From: DASRFA01 sp035651755
GTDB lineage: Bacteria > Desulfobacterota > Binatia > UBA12015
Assembly (NCBI GenBank): GCA_035651755.1
Contig: DASRFA010000060.1
Location: 124,001-188,000 of the forward strand
Direction of reading: 5' to 3'
Length of the DNA: 64,000 nucleotides
Below are positions 1 through 8,728 of the stretch, piece by piece (positions within the stretch are counted from its first letter, which is position 1; the number at the start of each line of letters is the position of its first letter). Under the pieces are notes generated by a model. That model was given only the letters and a program-made list of their open reading frames with translations. It was not told the origin of the DNA and made no database searches. The translations under genes and the position numbers were made by a program.

Positions 1-1919
1 CGATCGAAGAGGATCTCGAGGCCGGGGAGGGGATCCGCGGTCGCGTCGACGGGCTCCGGGACCCGACGGAGCGACGCGAGCGCCGGCGCGAACGGCTCGG
101 TGCGAAACCCGCGCTCGTCGAGACGGCGCTCGAGCTCGGCGGCGGCCCGCTCCCGCGGGAGCGCGGCCCAGGCGGCGAGACGCGACTCCTGTGTCGCGCG
201 CGAGGGCATGAGGGGCGCGGGGCTCACGATGTCCGTGACGAGGCCTTCGGCGCGCGCGCGCTCGAGCGCGTCGCGCACGCGCTCGGTCGCCCGCAGGACC
301 GTCTCGTCGGCGGCGGCCGCGCCCGCCGCGTCGCGCGTCGGCGCCACCTCGGCCTCCGCGAGGACGACCCCGTCGGGGTCGCTCACCCCGAACGTGCGCT
401 CGATCTCCCCCTGTACGGCGGCGGCGTGCGACCGCGCCGGCCGGAGGTGGAACAGGTTCGTGTCGAGCGCCTCGCCGCGCGCGGCGAGCCAGGCGATCGC
501 GCAGAGCGCCGCCGCGCCGACTGCAACCAAGCGCCGGTGATCCTCCGCGAACGCCGGCAGAGCGGCCAGCCGATGGGTCGCCGCCAGCGCGCGATCGCCG
601 TGGCGCGCGCCCGCGCCGCGCCAGAGCAGCATCGCCGGGAGCAGGACGTAGGTCGCCGGGATGTTCAGCAGGATGCCGAGCGCCGTCAAGTACCCGAGCT
701 GGGCGACGCCCGCGAGCGCCGAGAACCCGATCACGACGAAGACCGCCGCCGTCGTCCCCGACGCCACCACGGCGGGCACGAGGAGGCCCGCGATCGAGGC
801 CGCGATCGCCTCTTCGAGGTCTCCCCGAAGCGCCAGCTCCTCCCGGAAGCGCGTGTAGAAATAGATCGCGGCGTCGATCGAGAGGCCGTAGAAGATCGCC
901 GCGAACGCGAGCGACACCGCGTTCAGGACGCCGTAGAAGAGAAGCCCGAGGGCGAACGTGACGATGCTCGTCGCGACGAGCTGCGCCGCGACCAGAGGGA
1001 GCACGCGCAGGGTGCGAAAGCCGAGGTGGAAGAGGGTCACGACGCCGAGGAACGCCACCACGCTGTAGAGTCCCATGTCCTCGCGCAGCACCGTCGAATC
1101 CTCGCGCGCGTACGCGAAGGCGCCGGTGTACACGACCTCCACCTCGCCATCGATTCCGCTCGCCGCCCGTGCCGACGCTTCCGCGCGCGCGAGCGCGTCC
1201 TCGAGTCGCGTGATGCCTTCGCCGTCGTATCCGCTCGCGACCGGCCGGATCAGGACCAGCAGCCGGGTCCCGTCGGGCGACAGCACGTACTCGCTGCCCG
1301 CCGCGAGCGCGCGGTCGGGTCGCGAGCGCGCGAGGGCGTCGCCCAGGATGCGGGTGAGGCCGAGCGGATCGCCGGCGATCACCTCGCTCACGCCGACCGT
1401 CCCCGGCGCGGAAAGGACTCGCCGCACGGTGCGAACGGCGTCCGCGACGCCCTCCGGCGAGAGCCGCTTCTCGACCGCGGGCAACGCGTCCGCGGGGAGG
1501 AGCCGCGGCAGGGCACCCTGCGACAGCGCGCGCGCGAACGCGGGGAGGTCGATCCGGCTCCGCACGTCGACGATCTCCGGGTCGGCGCGGAGCGCGCTCG
1601 CGTACGGGTCGGCGAAGCGGATCGCGGTCGCGGCATCGCGTGCCCGGATGACGGCCACGGCGACGTCCTGCGGGCCGAAGCGCCGAACGTAGCGCTGGTA
1701 GTCGGCGAAGCGATCGTACCCCGTCGGCAGCATCGAAACGAGGTCGACGTCGAGCCGGAGGCGCAGGAGCGATGCGCTCGCGGCGACCGTCAAGACCAAA
1801 GCAAAGAGCAGGATCGCGCGGTCGTTGCGGACGATCCACGCGACCATCCGCCGCGCCCAGGGCGGCGGCGCCGCGGCCGGCGCCCGCTCACCCGGCGCGC
1901 CGCTCTCAGGACGCGGCAT
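1..1919 (-). CDS. MMPL/RND-family exporter, 3' end beyond the window (partial)
   Basis: The frame is open from an ATG at 1919 to the left edge, so only the N-terminal ~639 residues are visible. A short cytoplasmic leader is followed by a first membrane helix (about residues 33-50), a periplasmic domain containing SMLPTGYDRF, and a block of helices around residues 275-430 (VVAFLGVVTLFHLGF, VTFALGLLFYGVLNAV, AGLLVPAVVASGTTAAVFVV), then another helix and a second periplasmic domain. This is the layout of MMPL transporters. The start overlaps the preceding lipoprotein gene by 14 bases, which indicates translational coupling. MMPL exporters are standard members of aryl-polyene and flexirubin loci, where they are thought to move the lipid-linked pigment across the inner membrane. 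The family is clear; the substrate is inferred from neighbours. Confidence 0.85.
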   Translation of the reverse strand, partial: MPRPESGAPGERAPAAAPPPWARRMVAWIVRNDRAILLFALVLTVAASASLLRLRLDVDLVSMLPTGYDRFADYQRYVRRFGPQDVAVAVIRARDAATAIRFADPYASALRADPEIVDVRSRIDLPAFARALSQGALPRLLPADALPAVEKRLSPEGVADAVRTVRRVLSAPGTVGVSEVIAGDPLGLTRILGDALARSRPDRALAAGSEYVLSPDGTRLLVLIRPVASGYDGEGITRLEDALARAEASARAASGIDGEVEVVYTGAFAYAREDSTVLREDMGLYSVVAFLGVVTLFHLGFRTLRVLPLVAAQLVATSIVTFALGLLFYGVLNAVSLAFAAIFYGLSIDAAIYFYTRFREELALRGDLEEAIAASIAGLLVPAVVASGTTAAVFVVIGFSALAGVAQLGYLTALGILLNIPATYVLLPAMLLWRGAGARHGDRALAATHRLAALPAFAEDHRRLVAVGAAALCAIAWLAARGEALDTNLFHLRPARSHAAAVQGEIERTFGVSDPDGVVLAEAEVAPTRDAAGAAAADETVLRATERVRDALERARAEGLVTDIVSPAPLMPSRATQESRLAAWAALPRERAAAELERRLDERGFRTEPFAPALASLRRVPEPVDATADPLPGLEILFD

Positions 1920-2736
1920 CCTCGTGCCCGGCGTCCGGCAGGACGAAGAGCCGGGGATCCAGCTCCGGGTCCTCGTCGATGGCGAGGATCTTCACCTCGG
2001 CCCGCCAGCCCTGCGCCGGCGCGGACATCTCGATCCGGCGCGGCAGCGGAAAGCGGAGCGTGCAGTCGGGATCCGCGTAGCGCGCGGCGACCGCGTCCTC
2101 CGGCGCGCCGGGCGCGGCCGGGCGCACGACCAGCTCCTCGACGACCTCGCCGTTCCCCACCGCGACCTCGCGCCGCGCGGCCTGTGCGGTCGCCGGATCG
2201 AGCTCGAAGCGCCCCGGCCGGTCGGCGACCTGCGCCGGCGGCTCCGCACAGCGCTGCTGCCACAGCGCCCAGAGCGCGAGCGACACGCCGACCGTCGGGT
2301 CGGGGACGGGCTCGCCCGGGCGGAGGCGCACCCGGAAGCTCTTGGCCTCGAGCGGAAGCGACACCGCGCCCTCCACGGCTCGTGCGTCGCCCACCCAGAG
2401 CGCGTCGTACACCGTCAAGCCCGCGAGCGTGAAGAGCTTGACGCGGACGGCGCCGGGCCCCTGGAGGAGAAGGACGCCTTCCGCCTCGCGCGTCCGGTCG
2501 CCGGCCCGGACGGTCGAGCGGAAGCGAGCCTGGAGCGCGCGCACCGCTCCGTCGCGGGCGCAGATCGCCTCGACGGCGCTTCGCTCCGTCGCGCCCGGGC
2601 ACGCCGCCGTCGGCGCGGCGACCGGCGTGACGGGGGCGCCGCGGTGCGCCGCGCAACCCGACGCGGCCGCGATCGCGCTCGCCGCGACGCACGTCCAGAG
2701 ACGCGCGGCGCGGCGGCGTCGCGCCCCCGCGCTCAC
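1906..2736 (-). CDS. Outer-membrane-type lipoprotein of the polyene locus (LolB/DUF3261-like)
   Basis: 276 residues from a GTG at 2736. The start forms a GTGA overlap with the stop of the LolA-like gene. The N-terminus is a lipoprotein signal with the lipobox-like run AAASGCAAH, so the mature protein should be lipid-anchored. The body contains FRSTVRAGDRTREAEGVLLL and VRVKLFTLAGLTVYDALW, a beta-rich pattern like LolB and the small lipoproteins that sit beside LolA in aryl-polyene clusters. Position between the LolA-like carrier and the MMPL exporter suggests a role in moving lipidated product through the periplasm to the outer membrane. I assign the family from pattern and context only; no profile search was possible. 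Confidence 0.75.
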   Translation of the reverse strand: MSAGARRRRAARLWTCVAASAIAAASGCAAHRGAPVTPVAAPTAACPGATERSAVEAICARDGAVRALQARFRSTVRAGDRTREAEGVLLLQGPGAVRVKLFTLAGLTVYDALWVGDARAVEGAVSLPLEAKSFRVRLRPGEPVPDPTVGVSLALWALWQQRCAEPPAQVADRPGRFELDPATAQAARREVAVGNGEVVEELVVRPAAPGAPEDAVAARYADPDCTLRFPLPRRIEMSAPAQGWRAEVKILAIDEDPELDPRLFVLPDAGHEDAAS

Positions 2737-3440
2737 CCGGCTCGCCCGCCCGGCGCGCCGCGCTCGACCTCGCGCACGTCGAGATCGATCTCGGTGCGGT
2801 CGCCGCTCGCCTCGCGCAGCGCCACGCGGCGCGGAACTCCGTTCGCCGGATCGAACGTCAGCTCCACCGCCGACAGCACGCGGGCGATCTGCGGATCGCG
2901 CGGCACGAGCACGAACGAGGCGTCTCCGGCGCCCGCCTGGATCGCGAAGCGCTTCGCGTAGTTTCCCGTCGCCGTGAAGATCTCGCCCAGGTCGCGGAAC
3001 ACCGCGAGCGCTCCCTCCTGCTCGACCTTCGCGACGTTGCCGGGCTCGCCGGCGCGCAGCGAGCCGCCGTCGATCTCGACGACGAGCGGCTCCGGCGTCA
3101 CGACCTCCCAGCGAACGTGGTCGGGCGCGCGGAACTCGAGCGTGCCGGTGGACACGAGCGGGTCGCGCAGCAGGGCGATGCGCTTCACCTGGCGGAAGTC
3201 GGCGCGGATCGCGCGCACGTCGCGCTGCATGGCCGAGATGCGCGCGAAGCACGCTTCCGGGCTGCCGCAGCGAGCGGCCGTCGCCCGTCCGGACGCGCCC
3301 GCGGCGCCCGGCGACGAGTCGCCCGCGCCGGCCGGACTCTCCGCCGCGGCGACGTTCGCCACCGGCTGCGCCAGGCGCGCTGCGCCGGCGACGCTCGCGA
3401 CCAGCGCGAGCGCCGCGATCGTCAGCCGCTCGTCCGACAC
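2733..3440 (-). CDS. LolA-like periplasmic lipid/lipoprotein carrier
   Basis: 235 residues from a GTG at 3440. A Shine-Dalgarno-like GAGGAG overlaps the end of the upstream acyl-carrier-protein gene. A hydrophobic signal segment (TIAALALVASVAGAA) precedes an Ala/Gly/Ser linker. The LolA core then begins with FARISAMQRDVRAIRADFRQ, then FRAPDHVRWEV and EPLVVEIDGGSL, the usual beta-sandwich signature for a carrier that shields acyl chains. Housekeeping LolA serves lipoproteins; the copies in aryl-polyene and flexirubin loci are paralogues thought to carry the polyene lipid. The gene sits between the ACP and lipoprotein genes in one operon. Confidence 0.85.
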   Translation of the reverse strand: MSDERLTIAALALVASVAGAARLAQPVANVAAAESPAGAGDSSPGAAGASGRATAARCGSPEACFARISAMQRDVRAIRADFRQVKRIALLRDPLVSTGTLEFRAPDHVRWEVVTPEPLVVEIDGGSLRAGEPGNVAKVEQEGALAVFRDLGEIFTATGNYAKRFAIQAGAGDASFVLVPRDPQIARVLSAVELTFDPANGVPRRVALREASGDRTEIDLDVREVERGAPGGRAG

Positions 3441-3447
3441 GCGCTCC

Positions 3448-3726
3448 TCAGGGGTCGCTGCCGGCGCTCACCTGGCCCTCGGCAAGGATGAAATCCGCGA
3501 GGGCGTCGATCGAGGCGAACGCCTGCTTCGCCACCGTCTCGTCCGGGATCGCGACCCCGAACTGCTCCTCGATCAGCACGACGAACTCGAGCGCGTCGAT
3601 CGAGTCGAGCCCGAGGCCGGCCCCGAAGATCGGCTCCGAGTCGACGATGTCCGCGGGCGCGATGTCGAGACGAAGGCCGCTCACCAGGAGCTCCTTCGCG
3701 CGCTGTGCGATCTCGGGCTTCGTCAT
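3448..3726 (-). CDS. Acyl carrier protein
   Basis: 92 residues, normal for a free-standing ACP. The phosphopantetheine site is GLGLDSIDALEF with the modifiable serine at residue 42, followed by the conserved acidic helix (VVLIEEQFGVAIPDE). It is the first gene of the minus-strand operon ACP - LolA-like - lipoprotein - MMPL, and is divergent from the flavoprotein gene. It should tether the growing chain for the ketosynthase, ketoreductase and AMP-ligase encoded nearby. Dehydratases and a phosphopantetheinyl transferase, expected in such a pathway, are not in view and may lie left of the window. No good ribosome-binding site is seen before the ATG. Confidence 0.9.
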   Translation of the reverse strand: MTKPEIAQRAKELLVSGLRLDIAPADIVDSEPIFGAGLGLDSIDALEFVVLIEEQFGVAIPDETVAKQAFASIDALADFILAEGQVSAGSDP

Positions 3727-3764
3727 GGGGGCGAGTGCGGACGGCGGCGGCGCCGGCGCGGGGC

Positions 3765-3793
3765 TTTAAAACAGTCTCCTACGGCTCGCGCAA
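3765..3793 (-). promoter_or_regulatory. Candidate sigma-70-type promoter for the ACP operon
   Basis: Read on the minus strand: TTGCGC (3793-3788), a 17-base spacer, then TTTAAA (3770-3765). The -10 box ends 38 bases before the ACP start. Both hexamers match the consensus at 4 of 6 positions, in one of the few AT-containing spots of the region. Assigned by eye. Confidence 0.4.
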
Positions 3794-3836
3794 TTCCGGA
3801 AACAGCCGACCCGACGCGAGGTTGCGCAAACCATGG

Positions 3837-5174
3837 GTGACACTGCCGGAAAATTCGACGAGACTGGACGCCGTGCGCACGGAGCGCTGCGACGTGCTCG
3901 TCATCGGCGGCGGGCCGGCCGGATCCACCGCAGGCAACCTGGTCGCGAGCGCGGGCCGGCGCGTGGTCGTGCTCGAGAAGGACGCCTTCCCGCGCTTCCA
4001 CATCGGGGAGTCGCTGCTGCCGCACGCGATGAACCTCTTCGACCGCCTCGGGGTGCGGGAGGCGGTCGCCCGCATCGGGAGCGTCGAGAAGTACGGCGCG
4101 CGGTTCGTGACGGGAGACGGGTCGCACTCGAACACGATCTACTTCGACCGCACCTTCGACCCGAGCCCGATCATGACCTACCAGGTCGTCCGCGCGGAGT
4201 TCGACGAGCTGCTGCTCGCCGAGTGCGCGCGCCGCGGCGCCGACGTGCGCCAGCGGAACGCGGCGGTGTCCGCAGAGCGCTCCGACGGCGAGTGGCGCGT
4301 GCGCGTGCGCGCGGCCGCCGTCGAGCACGGCGCCGGCGAGGAGGAATACGAGGTGCGCTGCTCGTTCGTGATCGACGCGAGCGGCCGCGAGACCTTTCTC
4401 GCCCAGCGCGAGCGATCGAAGCGCATGGCGGAGCGCCATCGCCGGATCGCGATCTACGCGCACTATTCCGACGTCGAGCTCGACCCCGGAATCGACGCCG
4501 GCAACACGGTGATCGTCGCGGTCGAGGGCGGCTGGTTCTGGGTGATCCCGCTCGCGCGCGGCGCGACGAGCATCGGGCTCGTGATGGACGCCGCGCGCTA
4601 TCGCGCGAGCGGGCTCGCGCCCGCGGACGCGCTGGAGCGCGCGATGCGCGCGTGCCCCGAGGTCGCGCGGCGGATCGGCGCGTCGCGGCGCCTCTCGGAG
4701 GTGTACGCGACGAGCAACTACTCGTACTTCACCGGTGCGGCGGCCGGCGACGGCTGGGTCGCCGCCGGCGACGCGTACGCCTTTCTCGACCCGATCTTCT
4801 CGACCGGCGTCTGGCTCGCGATGCACGGCGGCGAGAAGGCGGCGCGGCTCGCGATCGAGTGCCTCGACCATCCGGAGCGCGCCGCGCGGATCACGGCGCG
4901 GCACGCGCGGCGAGTCCGGCGCGCCAACGCCCGCTTCTGGCGCTTCGTCGACTACTTCTATCGTCCGGAGTTCCTCGACATCTTCATGCAGCCGAGCGAC
5001 GCGCTCGAGCTGCGCGCCGCCGTCGCGAGCGTCCTCGCGGGCACGCCGTCGGACAGCTTCGGTCTCCGCTGGCGGCTCGCGCTGTTCTTCAGCGTCGTCC
5101 GCCTGCAGCGCTGGGTGCCGATGCGGCCCGTGCTGCCGCGCTGCCAGGTGCTGCCGACGTCCGCCGCGGCGTAG
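3837..5174 (+). CDS. FAD-dependent halogenase-like monooxygenase
   Basis: The FAD-binding dinucleotide fold is at the N-terminus (DVLVIGGGPAGSTAG). It is followed by the halogenase-family motif PRFHIGESLLP, a downstream SVEKYG with a lysine at the place where the family keeps one, and the tryptophan-containing block GGWFWVIPL. Length from the GTG at 3837 is 445 residues; a GTG at 3873 is an alternative start directly before the FAD fold. Halogenase-like flavoproteins occur in aryl-polyene and flexirubin loci, where some halogenate or hydroxylate the aromatic head group and others act as plain oxidoreductases. Which applies here cannot be told from sequence. It is divergent from the ACP operon and ends 21 bases before the convergent ligase gene. 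Confidence 0.85.
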   Translation: MTLPENSTRLDAVRTERCDVLVIGGGPAGSTAGNLVASAGRRVVVLEKDAFPRFHIGESLLPHAMNLFDRLGVREAVARIGSVEKYGARFVTGDGSHSNTIYFDRTFDPSPIMTYQVVRAEFDELLLAECARRGADVRQRNAAVSAERSDGEWRVRVRAAAVEHGAGEEEYEVRCSFVIDASGRETFLAQRERSKRMAERHRRIAIYAHYSDVELDPGIDAGNTVIVAVEGGWFWVIPLARGATSIGLVMDAARYRASGLAPADALERAMRACPEVARRIGASRRLSEVYATSNYSYFTGAAAGDGWVAAGDAYAFLDPIFSTGVWLAMHGGEKAARLAIECLDHPERAARITARHARRVRRANARFWRFVDYFYRPEFLDIFMQPSDALELRAAVASVLAGTPSDSFGLRWRLALFFSVVRLQRWVPMRPVLPRCQVLPTSAAA

Positions 5175-5195
5175 CCCGGCACGCGGCCGACGTGG

Positions 5196-6650
5196 TCAGA
5201 GCGCGCGGCGGTCGAGCTTCCCGCGCGCGTTCCGCGGCAGATCGGCGCGGAACTCGACCGAGCGCGGGACCTTGTAGCGGGCGAGCGCGGCCTCGCAGGC
5301 GCGCACGACGCGCTCGCGATCGACCTCGCCGTCGGCGACCACCACGGCGCGGAGCGCGTCCGCGACCGCCGAGCGTGCGACGCCGACGACCGCCACGTCG
5401 CGCACGCCCGGGATCGCGCGGATCACGCGCTCGACCTCGGCGGGAAAGACCTTCCGGCCGCCGACGTTCACGACGTCGCCGGCGCGCCCGACGAGGTGCA
5501 GGCGGCCGCGCTCGTCGATCCGCGCGAGGTCCGCGGTGAGGAACCAGCCCGGGCCGATCGCCGTATCCGCGTCGCGAGCGGCGTCGCCGTCGTCGCCGGT
5601 CGCGGTCGCGTCGGCGGGCGGCGCGCCCGACACGTACGCGGTCGCGGTCGAGCGACTCCGGACGCGCACGCGGCCGACGCCGTCGTCGGCCTCGTCGAGC
5701 TCGATCGCGACGCCGTCGAGCGCGGACCCGACGCACCCGTCGGGCGCGTCGCCGGCGCCCTCGCGATCGAACGCGATCCCGCCGCACTCGGTGGCGCCAT
5801 AGAACGTCCGCGGTCGCACCCCGAAGGCGCTCGCGAAGCGCTCGCGCGTCTCCGCGGGAAGCGGGGCGCCGGCCGAGATGACGAGGCGCAGCTCCGGCCA
5901 CAGCGCCCCGGCGGCGGCGCGCGAGCGCGACAGCACGTCGAGCAGAAAGGGAACGGCGGGCAGCACCGTCGCGCGCGCGGCGCGGCCGGCGGCGACGAGG
6001 CTCTGCGGCGTCATGTCGCGAACCAGGACTGCCGGGCAGCCGAGCGTCCCGAGCGTGAGCACGACGTTGTCGAAGCCGTAGGAGTGCGCGAGCGGGATCG
6101 GGACGAGGTTCCGATCGCCGGCTTCGATTCCCATCGTCGACGCGATCTGGGCGACGCCGGCGGAGAGCGCGTCGCCCGTGAGCGCGACCGCTCGCGGCTC
6201 GCCCGTCGTGCCCGACGTGAGCTTCAGGAGCGCCGTGTCGGGCGGCAGGGCGAGCGCCGCGCCGTCGACGGGCAGCTCCGCGCAGCGCGCGCCGCCCGCG
6301 TCCGACAGCACGCGTGCGACCCCGAGCCGCCGGCAGATTCCGCCCGCCTCCGCATCGGCGAGCTCGGCATCGAGCGGCAGCGGGACCCGGCCCGCGGCCC
6401 AGCACCCGAAGACCGCCGCGATGAGCTCGGCGGAGTTCGGGATCCGGATCGCGACCGCGGTCGCCGTCCGCGCGGGCGACGGAGGCGCTCCCGACCGCGC
6501 GAGCGCTTCGGCGGCGCTCTCCGCGAGCCGCGCGAGCTGGTCGCGGGTGGCGGCGCGCTCCGCGCCCACGTCAAGTACAGCCATCGAGTCGCCGGAGGCG
6601 CGCCGCAGGTGCTCGAAGGCGGCCGCGAATCGCGATCCGCCGGCCGTCAC
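5196..6650 (-). CDS. AMP-dependent acyl/aryl-CoA or acyl-ACP ligase
   Basis: 484 residues from a GTG at 6650, chosen because AGGGGAG lies 9 bases upstream. Adenylate-forming motifs are in order: the P-loop LTSGTTGEPRAVAL, FYGATECGG, the TADLARIDERGRLHLVGR block, and the C-terminal catalytic lysine region PRNARGKLDRRAL. The N-terminal part is a little shorter than in classical acyl-CoA synthetases. In an aryl-polyene setting such an enzyme would activate the aromatic starter acid and load it on the ACP; this is inferred from neighbours. It is divergent from fabG with about 51 bases between starts. Confidence 0.88.
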   Translation of the reverse strand: MTAGGSRFAAAFEHLRRASGDSMAVLDVGAERAATRDQLARLAESAAEALARSGAPPSPARTATAVAIRIPNSAELIAAVFGCWAAGRVPLPLDAELADAEAGGICRRLGVARVLSDAGGARCAELPVDGAALALPPDTALLKLTSGTTGEPRAVALTGDALSAGVAQIASTMGIEAGDRNLVPIPLAHSYGFDNVVLTLGTLGCPAVLVRDMTPQSLVAAGRAARATVLPAVPFLLDVLSRSRAAAGALWPELRLVISAGAPLPAETRERFASAFGVRPRTFYGATECGGIAFDREGAGDAPDGCVGSALDGVAIELDEADDGVGRVRVRSRSTATAYVSGAPPADATATGDDGDAARDADTAIGPGWFLTADLARIDERGRLHLVGRAGDVVNVGGRKVFPAEVERVIRAIPGVRDVAVVGVARSAVADALRAVVVADGEVDRERVVRACEAALARYKVPRSVEFRADLPRNARGKLDRRAL

Positions 6651-6701
6651 GCGCGGTTGCTCCCCTGTCGTGCTTCCGCCACTATCTCGAACGAGGGCCG
6701 C

Positions 6702-7442
6702 ATGGATCTCGAGCTCGCGGGGAAGCGCGCCCTGGTCACCGGGGCGAGCCGGGGGATCGGTCTCGCGATCGCGCGCCGGCTCGCGGGGGAAGGCGCGCGC
6801 GTCGCCGTGAACGCCGCGCACTCGCACGAGCGGCTCGACGCGGCCGCGGCCGAGATCCCGGGAAGCGTCCCGTGCTTCGCCGACGTGTCGGACCCGGCGG
6901 CCGTGGAGGCGATGTTCCAGCGCGTCAAGGCGGAGCTCGGCGGGCTCGACATCCTGGTGAACAACGCCGCCGTCACGCGCGACTCCCTGCTCATGATGAT
7001 GCGACCCGAAGCGTGGCGCGAGGTGCTCGCCGTCGACCTCGACGGCGCCGTCCACTGTACCCGCCATGCCCTGCGCGCGATGATCGGCGCGCGGCACGGC
7101 AGGATCGTGAACGTGATATCGCCGGCCGCATTCCTCGGCAAACCGGGGGCGTCCAACTACGCGGCCGCAAAGGGCGCGCTCGTGGCGCTCACCAAGTCGC
7201 TCGCCGCCGAGGCCGGCCGCCACGCGATCACCGTGAACGCGGTCTGCCCGGGCTACGTCATGACCGACCTCGTCGCGGGCATGTCGGATTCCGAGCGCGC
7301 CGACTGGCTCCGGCGCATCCCGCTCGGCCGCTTCGGCGCGCCGGAGGACGTCGCCGACGCCGTCGCGTTCCTCGCCTCGGCACGCGCGAGCTACGTGAGC
7401 GGTACCACGCTGGTCGTCGACGGCGGCCTCACGATGCTGTGA
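6702..7442 (+). CDS. fabG: 3-oxoacyl-ACP reductase, SDR family (FabG-like)
   Basis: 246 residues, typical FabG length. The NAD(P)-binding motif TGASRGIG is at residues 13-20, the structural motif LVNNAA at 85-90, and the catalytic Ser140, Tyr153 and Lys157 (SNYAAAK). The C-terminus carries the usual YVSGTTLVVDGG. Its stop codon is part of a GTGA that could serve as the next gene's start, so it is coupled to the two ketosynthase-like genes. It should reduce beta-keto intermediates of the polyene chain. Confidence 0.92.
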   Translation: MDLELAGKRALVTGASRGIGLAIARRLAGEGARVAVNAAHSHERLDAAAAEIPGSVPCFADVSDPAAVEAMFQRVKAELGGLDILVNNAAVTRDSLLMMMRPEAWREVLAVDLDGAVHCTRHALRAMIGARHGRIVNVISPAAFLGKPGASNYAAAKGALVALTKSLAAEAGRHAITVNAVCPGYVMTDLVAGMSDSERADWLRRIPLGRFGAPEDVADAVAFLASARASYVSGTTLVVDGGLTML

Positions 7443-7453
7443 CGGGGACTCGC

Positions 7454-8728
7454 ATGCCGGCTGACGGAGCGCGCGCGATCGCGCCGGGCTTCCCGGAAGC
7501 GCGGCCGCGCGTCGTGGTGACCGGCATGGGCGCGATCACGGCGGCCGGGCGCGGCGTCGCGGCGCTGGACGCGCGCCTCCGCGGAAGCGCGACCTGCATC
7601 CGCGAGATCGGGCTCTTCGACACGAGCGGCCTCCGCGTCCACGTCGCCGGCGAGGTCGATCTGCCGGCGGACGTCCCCGGGCTGCCGCGCGCGGCGCGCG
7701 TCCGCGCCTCGCGCTCCGATCGGCTCGCGCTGATCGCGCTCGCCGAGGCGCTCGAGCGCGCCGGGCTCTCGCGCGATCTCGCCGGCCTCGATCGCGAGCG
7801 CGTCGGCGTCGCGATCGGGACTTCGACCGGCGGGATGCTCGAGACCGAGACGTACTTCGGGGAGCGCGTCGCCGGGCGACGGACCGGGGCGTGGCGGACG
7901 AAGCTCGCGGCGGCCGCGGTCGCCGCGCCCGCCGACCTCGTCGCCGGCGCGACCGGCGCGCTCGGACCGCGCCTCGCGCCTTCGACCGCCTGCTCGAGCA
8001 GCGCGATCGCGATCGCGCTCGCCGCCGGCTGGATCCGGACCGGCGCGGCCGACGTCGCGATCGCGGGCGGCACCGACGCGCTCGCGCGCATGACCCTCAC
8101 CGGGTTCCACGCGCTCCAGGCGCTCTCGCCCGAGCCGTGCCGCCCATTCGACGTCGAGCGGCGCGGCCTGACGCTCGGGGAGGGCGCGGGCATCCTCGTG
8201 CTCGAATCGGAGGAGCACGCGCGCGCGCGCGGCGCCGCGATCGCGGCGGAGGTCGCGGGCGCGGGCCTCTCGTGCGACGCCTCGCACTTGACGGCGCCCC
8301 ATCCCGAGTCGCGCGGCGCGATCCAGGCGCTCGCGGGCGCGCTCGCCGACGCGCGGGTCGCGCCCGAGTCGATCGCGTACGTGAACGCGCACGGCACCGG
8401 GACGCCGCAGAACGACGCGTGCGAGAGCACCGCGATCCGCGCGGTGCTCGGAGGGGCGGCCGAGCGCGTTCCGGTGTCGTCCACGAAGGGGCTCATCGGC
8501 CACCTGCTCGGCGCGGCGGGGGCCGTCGAGGCGATCGCGACGGTGCTCGCGATGGCGGGCGGCTTCGCGCCGCCGACCATCGGCCTCCGGCGCACCGACC
8601 CGGCGTGCGGCCTCGACTTCGTGCCGGGCGCGCCGCGCGCGCTTCCGATCGCGGTCGCGGTCTCGAACTCCTACGGCTTCGGGGGCAACAACTGCAGCCT
8701 CGTGCTGCGGCGGCTCCCGGATGGCTGA
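7454..8728 (+). CDS. Beta-ketoacyl-ACP synthase (FabF-like), catalytic partner
   Basis: 424 residues from the ATG at 7454; a GTG at 7439 overlapping the fabG stop would add five residues. The complete thiolase-fold triad is visible: Cys180 in STACSSS, His313 in NAHGTGTPQND and His350 in GLIGHLLGAAG. The glycine-rich end YGFGGNNCSLVL is also intact. It therefore should carry out decarboxylative condensation. The next gene overlaps by 8 bases and encodes a ketosynthase-like protein without the active-site cysteine, giving the KS plus chain-length-factor arrangement of type II polyketide and aryl-polyene systems. Confidence 0.92.
   Translation: MPADGARAIAPGFPEARPRVVVTGMGAITAAGRGVAALDARLRGSATCIREIGLFDTSGLRVHVAGEVDLPADVPGLPRAARVRASRSDRLALIALAEALERAGLSRDLAGLDRERVGVAIGTSTGGMLETETYFGERVAGRRTGAWRTKLAAAAVAAPADLVAGATGALGPRLAPSTACSSSAIAIALAAGWIRTGAADVAIAGGTDALARMTLTGFHALQALSPEPCRPFDVERRGLTLGEGAGILVLESEEHARARGAAIAAEVAGAGLSCDASHLTAPHPESRGAIQALAGALADARVAPESIAYVNAHGTGTPQNDACESTAIRAVLGGAAERVPVSSTKGLIGHLLGAAGAVEAIATVLAMAGGFAPPTIGLRRTDPACGLDFVPGAPRALPIAVAVSNSYGFGGNNCSLVLRRLPDG

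Noticed and set aside
426..2432. A long plus-strand open frame opposite the exporter and lipoprotein genes
   Set aside because: The translation is extremely Arg/Ala-rich with no domain; it is the antisense of clear coding genes in GC-rich DNA.
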